Below are positions 11,235 to 20,903 of a stretch of DNA of 64,000 nucleotides, piece by piece. Origin of the DNA: Tethya wilhelma (lineage: Eukaryota; Porifera; Demospongiae; Tethyida; Tethyidae); assembly GCA_964030475.1 (NCBI GenBank), contig CAXIPT010000006.1:2793714-2857713 (forward strand), read 5' to 3'. Positions within the stretch are counted from its first letter, which is position 1. Each line of letters starts with the position of its first letter. A model generated the notes under the pieces. The model saw only the letters and a list, made by a program, of their open reading frames with translations. It did no database searches and had not been told where the DNA came from. The translations under genes were made by a program, and so were the position numbers.

Positions 11235-13061
11235 CTAGTACATAGATAGCCGCTTATTATGCCAAGAGACAAATTCAGCTAGACAGACGGGAAGGTGTTC
11301 CTTGTACTCAATGTTGTACTGTATTATAGCATGAGCAGTCAGACACTGAAGAGTGGGTGGGACCGATTCAAACGACTCAATCTCTTCAAGCATTTCATCT
11401 TTCACACTATCCTGTATACCAGAGCTGCTGTGAAGTAAATCTTTGACAGTTTGGTTCCTGTAATTTAAAGCGTCAATGTGAGCTCCGTACTCCAAGAGAG
11501 TTCTAACACAGTCCACAGCTGCAGTATCCTTCAGCTTCACTGCTAAATGAAGAGGAAACTCACCCATTTGCTTATTATAACGGTTAATTGGGCACCTCGT
11601 CCCGAATTCTATGAGCAAATCCAGCACTTTCTCGACAGGAAGATCTAATTTGGGAACTGTGAGACTATCAGGATATACATCAAAAAGAGCATTTGAGATA
11701 ACATTTTCTGCTTCTGTTAGGTTCATCATGTCTTGAATGCTCTTCCTTATCAGTGAGCGCTCTTTGCATTGTTCTGTGCTGTCTGTAATACACTGATCGG
11801 CCACTTTGATCCACAAGGCAACCAGTCTCACAATGGAACTGATCAAGTGACCATAGTTAGCCTGGCCTTCGATTCTTTGAGCCTTCAAACAGATTTCAAA
11901 AAAAGGTTGGATGTGAGGAACATAGTCATTCTTCACCATCTCAGCTAAGAAAGAAACAACATTCAGAAGATGAATCGTAAAGCAATCCCACATGAAAATT
12001 GAGGGGCTCAGTCCAATTTCAAGATATCTGAGACTGAATTGTATGCACTTATCATATACACCATGTTTGAGCAGATCATTAATACAGTCGTGAATTGCAA
12101 ACATTGTTTCAGTAAATTCTCGTCCAAGGATACGTTCACAGTAAATTGAACACACAAAAAGCATCATTGTCTCGCTCTGCGTGGTAGTGAGGTAGTCGGT
12201 CATTGTCGCTGGCTCCTGGATGCCATCATAGATTTCGTTTGCTGGAGGAAGATCAGAAAACAAAGCTGGATGAGCTAAACGCAGGTCTACAGCCTTTTGA
12301 ATGAAGGATGCAGCTCGTGAACCACTGGCTGCAGAATCATCTTGCATTATCTTTGCAGCCCGAATGCAATGACAATCGTAAAGCTCTCTCGGACTATTAG
12401 CTACTTTCTTGAGTAACAATTCTACCAATTCTCTCTTCTCGCACTGATAAATGGCCCAAACCACTACGCTTCTTGTTTCATCCTCATGGGTCTGACTAAC
12501 TTTGGCATTGTTCTCAAGGAGAAGATTGACGACATCACTATCTCCGAATCCAGTAGTAACAGCTTTCCACAGCGGAGTAACTTTTGGTGAGCCACACTTA
12601 TGCTCCAAATCAGCTCCATTGGCAACCAATAGCTTCACACACTCAATACTACCACAATAACAGGCAGCCCATAATGCAGTAGCCATGACTGGCGATGAGA
12701 CGCCTATAGAATTAGAGACCATACAAATGGCCTCCTGCTCGATATTCACAGGAAAGCTCTTCAAAATGAACTCTACGATGTCAGAGCGATTGCTTTGAAC
12801 TGCTTCTACTAACGGAGAACCTAATCCTTCGGGGACTTCTTTCATCAATAATCTATCAGTGAAGTCCTTGTACGAATTTGAACTTTGACCTCCAAGTTTC
12901 ACCATGCTTTCGAATTTGGTAAGTTTTGTCCCATCTTTGATAGCCTGGATTATCCCACAAAGAGGGTCATTCTCGGATGTAGGAGCACTCTCTTCTTGGA
13001 GAGAGAGACGAGGCTTCTTGGCTGCTGGCTCCTCAGATTCACAGAAATCCAACGAAGACAT
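11235..13061 (-). CDS. FEM1-like ankyrin/TPR protein (copy A, intact)
   Basis: An intronless frame of 608 residues. FEM1 proteins are substrate receptors of Cullin-2 ubiquitin ligases that read C-terminal degrons. Matching landmarks: N-terminal ankyrin repeats (SPLVEAVQSNRSDIVEFIL, TALWAACYCGSIECVKLLVANGAD, TPLWKAVTTG); a central LFVCSIYCERILG, equivalent to the RERILG region of FEM1; a TPR-like stretch (CIQFSLRYLEIGL); late ankyrin repeats (FPLHLAVKLKD, VRTLLEYGAHIDALN); and the C-terminal TLQCLTAHAI...EFVSWH, equivalent to the SLKCLAARAV...EFVGFH end that carries the elongin-binding VHL-box. The N-terminus has a basic AAKKPRL patch, a possible nuclear signal. Homology looks clear but distant. 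The ATG at 13061 (MSSLDFCESEEP) aligns with the neighbour's MSEEPVAKK start. Confidence 0.82.
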   Translation of the reverse strand: MSSLDFCESEEPAAKKPRLSLQEESAPTSENDPLCGIIQAIKDGTKLTKFESMVKLGGQSSNSYKDFTDRLLMKEVPEGLGSPLVEAVQSNRSDIVEFILKSFPVNIEQEAICMVSNSIGVSSPVMATALWAACYCGSIECVKLLVANGADLEHKCGSPKVTPLWKAVTTGFGDSDVVNLLLENNAKVSQTHEDETRSVVVWAIYQCEKRELVELLLKKVANSPRELYDCHCIRAAKIMQDDSAASGSRAASFIQKAVDLRLAHPALFSDLPPANEIYDGIQEPATMTDYLTTTQSETMMLFVCSIYCERILGREFTETMFAIHDCINDLLKHGVYDKCIQFSLRYLEIGLSPSIFMWDCFTIHLLNVVSFLAEMVKNDYVPHIQPFFEICLKAQRIEGQANYGHLISSIVRLVALWIKVADQCITDSTEQCKERSLIRKSIQDMMNLTEAENVISNALFDVYPDSLTVPKLDLPVEKVLDLLIEFGTRCPINRYNKQMGEFPLHLAVKLKDTAAVDCVRTLLEYGAHIDALNYRNQTVKDLLHSSSGIQDSVKDEMLEEIESFESVPPTLQCLTAHAIIQYNIEYKEHLPVCLAEFVSWHNKRLSMY

Positions 13062-13315
13062 ATCCAACGTGGATGGCCGGAACAGGATTACTGGAACCGA
13101 AATCTGAACAAAACCAGTACCCAGACTAGACTCGACCCTCCCGACCCTACGTACGTACGTAGTCTCTTGGGCATTATATCTTATTCTGGGCTAGCTCTTT
13201 CTGCAAAGAACACGAATTATATATTTTTTTGACAGTTGCATTATAAATTATATATATGGAAAAAGCTAAGTGAATGTTCAACAATCACTGTGGATTAATC
13301 TTATTTTCTTGCTGT

Positions 13316-15314
13316 TTAATTTTTACTCGAATGCCAAGAGACAAATTCAGCTAGATGGATGGGAAGGTAGTTCTTATACTCAATGTTGTAGTGTACTATA
13401 GCATGAGCAGTTAGACACTGAAGAGTGGGTGGGACCGATTCAAACGACTCAATCTCCTCAAGCATTTCATTTTTCACGCTATCCTGTATACCAGAACTAC
13501 TGTGAAGTAAATCTTTGGCTGTTTGGTTCTTGAAATTCACAGCGTCAATATGAGCTCCATACTCCAAGAGAGTTCTAACACAGTCCACAGCTGCAGTATC
13601 CTTCAGCTTCACTGCTAAATGAAGGGGCCAATAACCTTCATCTACATTACGACACTGAATTGGGCACCCATAAGTTAGGCCACAACCTAAGTACAGAGCT
13701 AGCACTTTCCCAAGAGGAAGATCCAAATCATAAGCAAAATAATCTACAATAGACATATCACTGAGAGAGTCGAGAACAATAGTAGAGTCATTTTTTCCAA
13801 CTGCATATGCCTCGATCATATCTCGAACGGCATTCTTTATCAGTGTGTGTTCCTTATCTTTGTCCGTCTTATCTGTAATACTTTCCTCAGCAACTTTGAT
13901 CCACAAAGCAAGTAGTCTTGCCATTGAACTGATCATTAAATCAGTAGTAACATGCTTAAGAGCTTCCAATCCACACTGAAAGAGAGGTTGGATACAAGGA
14001 ATGAACCCATTCTTCACCATTTCTACTAAAGTCTCCATTACAAATAGCACATCCACCGAAAAGCAAAAGGATTCAAGTATATTCGGACTGGATACAAAGT
14101 CTAGAAATCGATGACAAAATTGACTGCACTTCTCGTAGTTGTGATGATGAAGTGTATTTTCAATGCAATTCTGGATTGAATAAGCCACGTCATAACCATT
14201 TCGTCCAATGATACGTTCACTGTAAATGGAGCACACAAAAAGCATCTTTGTCTCGCTCTGCGTGGTAGTGAGGTAGTCGGTCATTGTTGCTGGCTCCTGG
14301 ATGCCATCATAGATTTCGTTTGATGGAGGAAGATCGGAAAACTGATCAGGATGAGATAAGCGCAGTTGTACCGCCTTTAAAATAAAAGGAACAGCCTGAG
14401 AAGTGTCTCCAAATGCATTATTCAGCATTGCCATTGCAGCTTGAATGTAGTAGACATCATAGAGCTCCCTAGGACCACATTTCAAGGCCTCGGTGAGAAA
14501 ATCCACCAGAAGAATACTGCCACACTCGAATGCAGCATTCACCACCACAGAAAATCCTCTATTATTGACCGTATTTTCGGCACCGGCATCTATAAGAATC
14601 TTGGCTACTTTACAAGATGAAGTCAAATGCAGTGGACTGTTGCCACCGTATCCAGAACACTGGACATTTGCACCTTTCTTGACCAAGAGTGCAATAAAGT
14701 CTTCATCTCCTGGATCCAATGCTTCTATGAGTAAATTGCCTCCAATTTTTGGCTTCCAATGAATATCAGCGCCATTGTCGACAAGAAATGTGGCCACTTT
14801 GTAACATCGATGACTAACAGCTTCCCACAATGGAGTAACTCGCGGTGAGTCACACTTATGCTCCATGTCAGCTCCCTCGGCAACCAAAAGTTTCACACAC
14901 TCGATATTATTGAGGTAACAAGCAGTCCACAGTGCAGTGACTGGAGTGAAAGGTGTGGGAAAAGGGCTAAAGTATACTGCAGTCTCCTGTTCAATATTTA
15001 CTGGAAAGTCCGTCAAAATAAACTTGAGGATGTCTGGACGTTTGCTCTCAGTGAACTGCAGCTACTAGAGGAGACCATCCATGAGGCACTTCTTTCATCA
15101 CTAGCTGATTGGCGAAGAGCTGGTAGGACTTTGCACTTTGACCTCCACGTTTCACCAGGCGTCTGAACCTGGCAAGCTCAGTTCCATCTTCAATAGAACT
15201 AATTATCTTCGAGAGTCTGAGAGGGTCAGCTTCAATTGTGGGAGGACTGCTTTCACTTGAGGTAGAGAGACTCAGAGAGAGGCGGGGTTTCTTCGCCACA
15301 GGCTCCTCAGACAT
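13316..15314 (-). CDS. FEM1-like ankyrin/TPR protein (copy B, frameshifted)
   Basis: Starts MSEEPVAKKPRLSL at 15314 and runs in frame to AAVH, then TGA near 15051. The frame resumes at about 15045 (KRPDILKFILTDFPVNIEQET) and stays open for over 560 residues to 13316. Compared with the decayed copy (GCAGTTCAGAGCAAA), copy B reads GCAGTTCACTGAGAGCAAA, a 4-bp insertion that shifts frame and creates the stop. The rest is intact: five or six ankyrin repeats including NNRGFSVVVNAAFECGS, SIYSERIIG, HLAVKLKD, TLQCLTAHAI and EFVSWH. It may be an assembly error, a recent null allele, or a gene now translated from the internal Met at 15016. Confidence 0.78.
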
Positions 15315-15335
15315 GACCTTGTTTAAAATATACAC

Positions 15336-15829
15336 ATCATATCAAACATTTTGATGCTAGTAACAGTTAGTTTCTTACTTTAGTACAGTGTGCAGAATAT
15401 TTAACAACTCAACACGTGGAGCACATGGAGCAGCTCAAAATTTCGCTTCAATTAAACGGAATTTCTTAATTAACGCGCACCACCACAGCTTTAGTTTAAG
15501 CATTAGGTTATTCGTTGAGAAGTATTTGATCTTCAATAAGCAAAGTGGTATAGTGATGTGATGGCCATTGCTTGGCTCAGGTATGATGATCATACCAGGC
15601 TGGAGTGAGTATCACTGAGCTAGCTAGCTATACTAAGTATGCAATGCCGGGGTCTGTTTTTGCCTCTGTATATTTATAGTTAACTGACATGTTCTGATGT
15701 TTGGCACTGAGCTGAAATGAATATAATGAAAAGCTGAAAATTGCTGTTTATAGTCTGCCCGCAAATACATGCAACCAGTATAAAAATATGGTATTAATCA
15801 TGACTCGCCTAGAAAATACCTATACTGAG
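15336..15829. other. Intergenic between FEM1 copy B and ureohydrolase copy 1
   Basis: Contains the presumed promoter of FEM1 copy B on its left and the 3' end of the ureohydrolase gene on its right. No coding signal seen. Confidence 0.5.
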
Positions 15830-17226
15830 CTAGAACTTCACTTGAGTTCTATAGTGTGTATCTACATAGTTTACTCCTGGTAATACACACAACTCCTCAA
15901 AGAGGATATTGGCGGCCATATTGGAGGTCCCTCCACTGGGATCATAGAGAGGATTCACCTACATGAATATAGATATATGCACTGTGATGACGGTATGCCA
16001 AGAAGACAACAACATAAACATACACTGCAAGCATGTCACACATTCAAGTCATTACATGTAGACTACTCAGTGTTGACTCACATATCATAATATACGTACC
16101 TCAACAACATCAGCTCCAATGAGATTCAATCCTTGACAACCACGAACAATTTCAATGGCTTGTACAGGAGTGAGACCAGCAACCTCTGGTGTTCCTGCAT
16201 GAAAGTCAGTTAAGTCAAAGTCGTATAGGCTTGCATAATTTACTGGCCACATATACTGAGCTCTACCTGTTCCAGGACAAGCTGTTGGGTCAATACCATC
16301 AATGTCAAAGGTAAGATAGACGGGAAAGTCTCCCATCTCTTTCCTCACCATCTCCATCAGTGGTACCATGGACCTATGCCAACACTGCTCAGCAAATATT
16401 ATCCTTATGCCCTGTGAATGTATACAACAGTGTAACAGGTTAATATAGCTATATGTACGAATGGGCAATACAGCTACACTTCTAGCATAGATAATTATCA
16501 TAGGGTAGGCTCAATTCGGATTCCACTAACCATTTCTTGTGCCCACTGAACTAATTCAATATCAGAATCATACATTGTGCCACGTATTCCAATCTGAAAC
16601 ATGTGCTTTGGACTGATGCAACCCTCCTCCAATGCTCTTCTAAAAGGAGTACCATGTGATAACTTTTCACCTTGTCTTGAATCACCTAAATCCATATGAG
16701 CATCAACTTGGACTAGTCCAACAGCTCCATACTTTTGTTTGGCAGCTCGGAGAATGGGTAGAGTCAAAGTGTGGTCACCACCCACAGTTAGTGGAATACA
16801 GTTGGCTTTGAAGATCTTCTGGTAGTAGTCTCGAATGATGTCAACTGATCTTGCCAGGTTGTAAGGGACTATAGGAACATCTCCAATGTCTGCTACTTGT
16901 AAGGACTGGAATGGATCAGCTCCTGATGAATTTTGGGGTCGAACAAGGGTAGACTCACAGCGAACTGATCGAGGACCACTTCTTGTTCCAGAACGATTGG
17001 AGCAGCCTGTGTCTAGAGGAATTCCCACAATGCAAACATCCAAATTCTCTGGGTTGTTCTCCTGCAGGGGGAGTCTAAACATGGTGGCTATTCCACCTAC
17101 TTTTGACATTTCATTTGGAGACTTTGGTTGATTATACTTTTCCCCCGGTGGTAGAATTGTTGAAGAAGATAGGTGCCTTCGTTGCCTTAAGGCAAATGAA
17201 GCAAGCCGTAGGCTTTTGGAGCTCAT
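15830..17226 (-). CDS. Agmatinase-family ureohydrolase, copy 1
   Basis: Mn-dependent enzyme that releases urea from a guanidino compound (agmatine or a guanidino acid; the substrate cannot be told). Four exons: 17226-16531, 16411-16267, 16194-16100, 15958-15830; 354 residues, phases consistent. Metal ligands are visible: GGDH near residue 155, DAHMD near 178, and DIDGID followed by [23 protein letters not shown] and [19 protein letters not shown] are also typical of the family. The N-terminus (MSSKSLRLASFALRQRRHLS) is Arg/Ser-rich without acids, as in mitochondrial presequences, which agrees with animal agmatinase. First of four tandem copies in one orientation. Confidence 0.92.
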
Positions 17227-17250
17227 GTTTTTGTCAAGTTTTCAGCTCAG

Positions 17251-17615
17251 CAGGGGCGTAGCCAGGATTTAGAACTAGGAGGTGCGCGCGCGAAGCGCGC
17301 GAAAAATTTCTCGGTGCCACGCCCACTAATTAGTGCACGTGACCCGTTCCCGTAACCTTTGAACTCTAGTTGCGAGCAGCTTTGAGCGCTCGAGCGCTCT
17401 CGATCGAGCTAGCATGAACTAAACTGTTCTAAAGTTTGTCTTTCAAGCGTTTGAGGTCTAAAATCTTAAATAACTAGCTTCAAGGAATAAACAAGTAAGT
17501 ATAAAATGGCTCGAGTAGCTATTTAATAAAGCCAATTATTAGTCATTCTCTTCTTCCGGTCAAGCTCAAAGGGGGTGCTTGAGCACCTCTTGAACCCCCT
17601 CTGGCTACGCCACTG
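17251..17615. mobile_element. 365-bp MITE-like element with GGCGTAGCC termini
   Basis: Left end CAGGGGCGTAGCCAG and right end CTGGCTACGCCACTG are inverted copies with one mismatch. CTCAG flanks both sides (17246-17250 and 17616-17620), a likely 5-bp target duplication. There is no coding capacity. GGCGTAGCCA ends occur in several hAT-like non-autonomous elements, but those usually give 8-bp duplications, so the superfamily is open. It lies about 25 bp upstream of the copy 1 start codon. Confidence 0.8.
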
Positions 17616-17648
17616 CTCAGTATAAATTATATAGGCTGGGGGGGGGGG

Positions 17649-18153
17649 CCCGCGTGCATGTGCCATAATTATACGTCTGGCCGGCCGGCCGGCCGCGCGG
17701 CGTCATGCGCGAGCGCTTGAGCTGCGCACCAAAAAGTGTATGCATGTGCACGACAACAACAGAGCATTCGTACTAGTTGATACAAAAATACACAAGCAAT
17801 GCATATGCCTACATTGTAAGATCAAAGTCAAAAATTAAACCTGTATCTGTACTGTGTATCAACATATTTCACTCCAGGCATTACACACAACTCTTCAAAG
17901 TCCCGCGTGCATGTGCCATAATTATACGTCTGGCCGGCCGGCCGGCCGCGCGGCGTCATGCGCGAGCGCTTGAGCTGCGCACCAAAAAGTGTATGCATGT
18001 GCACGACAACAACAGAGCATTCGTACTAGTTGATACAAAAATACACAAGCAATGCATATGCCTACATTGTAAGATCAAAGTCAAAAATTAAACCTGTATC
18101 TGTACTGTGTATCAACATATTTCACTCCAGGCATTACACACAACTCTTCAAAG
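17649..18153. repeat. Tandem duplication of a 253-bp unit
   Basis: 17649-17900 and 17902-18153 look identical by eye. Each unit has a GGCCGGCCGGCC run, CATGCGCGAGCGC, and the last 73 bases of the ureohydrolase copy 2 terminal exon (17828-17900 is the orphan fragment; 18081-18153 belongs to the gene). Confidence 0.95.
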
Positions 18154-20346
18154 AGGATATTAGCAGCCATATTGGAGGTCCCTCCGCTGGGATCATAGAG
18201 AGGATTCACCTGTGTGGAGAGATAGATTGCAACCACTTAATCATCCTTCTTGTGGTATACAACATAAATATCTATATTCAATTTGTCATCAAAACTGTCA
18301 GAGTTACATGAGGAATATTGCCCGGGGTATGTCATAAATGTGTATTCTGAATCAGTGTCATACTAAACTCGAGCCAGACCCTTTCTTCTACTGCTGCATA
18401 CTCTGTGGTAGAAAAGGGTACATTATTAAGGATATAAAGGAGTAAATCGGTACTAGTCTCATATCCATGAAAGTTCATCGGAAAAATCTTGAAATCTAGC
18501 TGGGATTCGAACCCAGGTCTTTGAATTTTAGCTGTCATGAATGCTCTTACTACTAATCTATAGGGGGAATTCACTGAGATTGGAGCAGAGAATAGTACTA
18601 TTTGTAGACATGTACTAGTCAACTTCTGACTCAAGGCCTATACATGTATGTAATATGCATGGCATGACCAGAATGTTCGGACACGACAAAGCCTGCAATG
18701 CCTAAATCCGGCTGTCTCAGTCTGCATGCCGGGGTATAATGAAACTACCAATGACACAGAGCTAAAGGTTGGATAATCACATGAAAGTTCTTGGAAAAAA
18801 CCTTGAGATCTACATTGCTGGGATTCAAGTTAACCCAGGTCTTAAGACTTTCGAATTGAGCTACTATAGAACTCAGTCCATGGCATTGGAGCAGAGAATA
18901 GTAAATATATAATTTTTGTATACTACTATTCCTAGATACTATAAATTGACTTCCGAACTATATATCTCATGAAAGGCCTGTACATGTAATGGGATGACCC
19001 ACATTAATGGCATGCAATGACCACATTAATGACATGCAAGGTTAAAAGCATATATATACATGTATACAGAATGAAATATGACACGTAGTGGCTATAATAA
19101 TGTAACATTCATTTGAATCCATACATGCCAAGCAGCTAGTCTAAGATATAAGGTTTACTATAATTATACTGACATCCAATATACCTCAACAACATCAGCT
19201 CCAATGAGATTCAGTCCTTGACAACCACGAACAATTTCAATGGCTTGTACAGGAGTGAGACCAGCAACCTCTGGAGTTCCTGCATGTACATATACAAGTC
19301 AAAATACCTTAATGCTTATTATTGATTTTTTTCTGAAGATACACAGTGCAAGTATATTATACTGTATAAAGCATTATCTAACCTGTCCCAGGACAAGCTG
19401 TTGGGTCAATGCCATCAATGTCAAAGGTAAGATAGACAGGAAAATCTCCCATCTCTTTCCTCACCATCTCCATCAGTGGTACCATGGACCTATACCAACA
19501 CTGCTGAGCAAATACTATCTTTATTCCCTATAGTGACAATTATAAAGTACAAAAGTTAATGCATGCATGTCAAGCAGTGACACAGTGAACTATTTAATAA
19601 AGTTTGTTGCTAACCATTTTTTGAGCCCATCGAATCAACTCATTGTCAGAATCATACATCGTACCACGTATTCCAATCTGAAACATGTGCTTTGAGCTGA
19701 TGCAACCCTCCTCTAAAGCGCGTCTAAAAGGAGTACCATGTGCAAGCTTTTCACCCATAATTTCATCAATCAAATCCATATGAGCATCAACTTGTACTAG
19801 TCCAACAGCTCCATACTTTTCTTTGGCAGCTCGGAGAATGGGTAGAGTCAAAGTGTGGTCACCACCCACAGTTAATGGAATACAGTTGGCTTTGAAGATC
19901 TTCTGGTAGTAGTCTTGAATGATGTCGACTGATCTTGTTAGGTTGTAAGGGACTATAGGAACATCTCCAATGTCTGCTACTTGCAAGGACTCAAACGGAT
20001 TTGCTCCAGATGAACTTTGGGGTCGAATAGCTGAAGACTCACAGCGAACTGATCGAGGACCACCTCTTGTTCCAGAACGATTGGAGCAGCCTGTGTCTAG
20101 AGGAATTCCCACAATGCAAACATCCAAATTCTCTGGGTTGTTCTCCTGCAGGGGGAGTCTGAACATAGTGGCTATTCCACCCATTCTTGACATCTCACCA
20201 GGGGATTTTGGCTGATTGAACTTCTGCTTTACAATGTAATTTGCTGCTGACAATGAAAGAAGTCTTCCTTTCATTGCAGAAAGGAAAGAAGGGAGCTTTC
20301 CACTCAAATTCTTCATAGCCATGGTGTATAATTGAACAACAGGCAT
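18081..20346 (-). CDS. Agmatinase-family ureohydrolase, copy 2
   Basis: Exons 20346-19615, 19527-19383, 19279-19185, 18209-18081; 366 residues, same splice phases as the other copies. Metal sites [12 protein letters not shown] and [14 protein letters not shown] are kept. The N-terminus ([18 protein letters not shown]...) is longer and unlike the other copies. Internal Mets at codons 9 and 11 are alternative starts, and the rest reads as a basic, Ser-rich possible presequence. It ends [11 protein letters not shown]. The 976-bp last intron contains two tRNA-derived SINE-like repeats. A CGCGCATGCGCG (NRF-1-like) site lies about 115 bp upstream. Confidence 0.92.
18463..18672 (-). repeat. tRNA-derived SINE-like repeat, copy 1
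   Basis: On the minus strand a pol III B box GGTTCGAATCC (18513-18503) sits about 35-50 bases after an A-box-like TAGTAGTAAGAGCATTC, as in tRNA-headed SINEs. A diverged second copy lies at 18779-18998; the two share GCTGGGATTC, ATTGGAGCAGAGAATAGTA and AGGCCT.TACATGTA. Confidence 0.7.
18779..18998 (-). repeat. tRNA-derived SINE-like repeat, copy 2 (diverged)
   Basis: Aligns with 18463-18672. The B-box region is disrupted (GCTGGGATTCAAGTTAACCC), so it is probably dead. Confidence 0.6.
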
Positions 20347-20459
20347 CCAATGACTGAATGACGGCTTTAATCAGGTTTTGACTTCTCCTCAGGACCTGTT
20401 ATTATTATCATCGTGAGGCCATAGAGCTAGAGGCGGGGTCACAGTAATGATCGACGGTA

Positions 20460-20471
20460 CGCGCATGCGCG
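20460..20471. promoter_or_regulatory. NRF-1-like palindrome upstream of ureohydrolase copy 2
   Basis: CGCGCATGCGCG fits the animal NRF-1 consensus YGCGCAYGCGCR, about 115 bp upstream of the start codon. NRF-1 controls many nuclear genes for mitochondrial proteins; activity here is inference. Confidence 0.45.
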
Positions 20472-20903
20472 CGGTACATATATATGGGGCCCGGGGGTGT
20501 ATGACGTAATTTTGGTCAAGCAGCGCAGGGGTCCCTAGGTAATCTCTATTATCTATTGGTCAAACAAATAATTCCGTGACTGTGCAGTAATAATAATACG
20601 AAAATCAAACTAATGTAATTCTGTATTTTTGCTCATTGTGTGACAGTGTTGATGACTCAACTAGCATATTTCTGGCTAGTCCAATATCTATGATCAATCA
20701 CTGTGCAATTTTCACGACTGACAATGTCACATCACAAAGTTGACATCTTCTCGATTGAACTATAATTATTAAACTTGAACACTTATCAGTATAATAATAT
20801 GTCGCTTGACTCAGCGCATAATGGAATTAAATTTCTCAACTCTTGTACAGCAGAGCAAAATGTTATTGGCAAGATTTATATGGTACAAAAATAAAATATT
20901 GTA

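Noticed and set aside
16886..17131. An 81-codon plus-strand frame repeated opposite exon 1 of all four ureohydrolase genes (also at 19970, 23986, 27769)
   Set aside because: It is the antisense shadow of a strongly conserved coding exon; its conservation is fully explained by the sense protein.
17777..18311. Two overlapping plus-strand frames sharing the same sequence
   Set aside because: They arise from the 253-bp tandem duplication and run antisense to a ureohydrolase exon.
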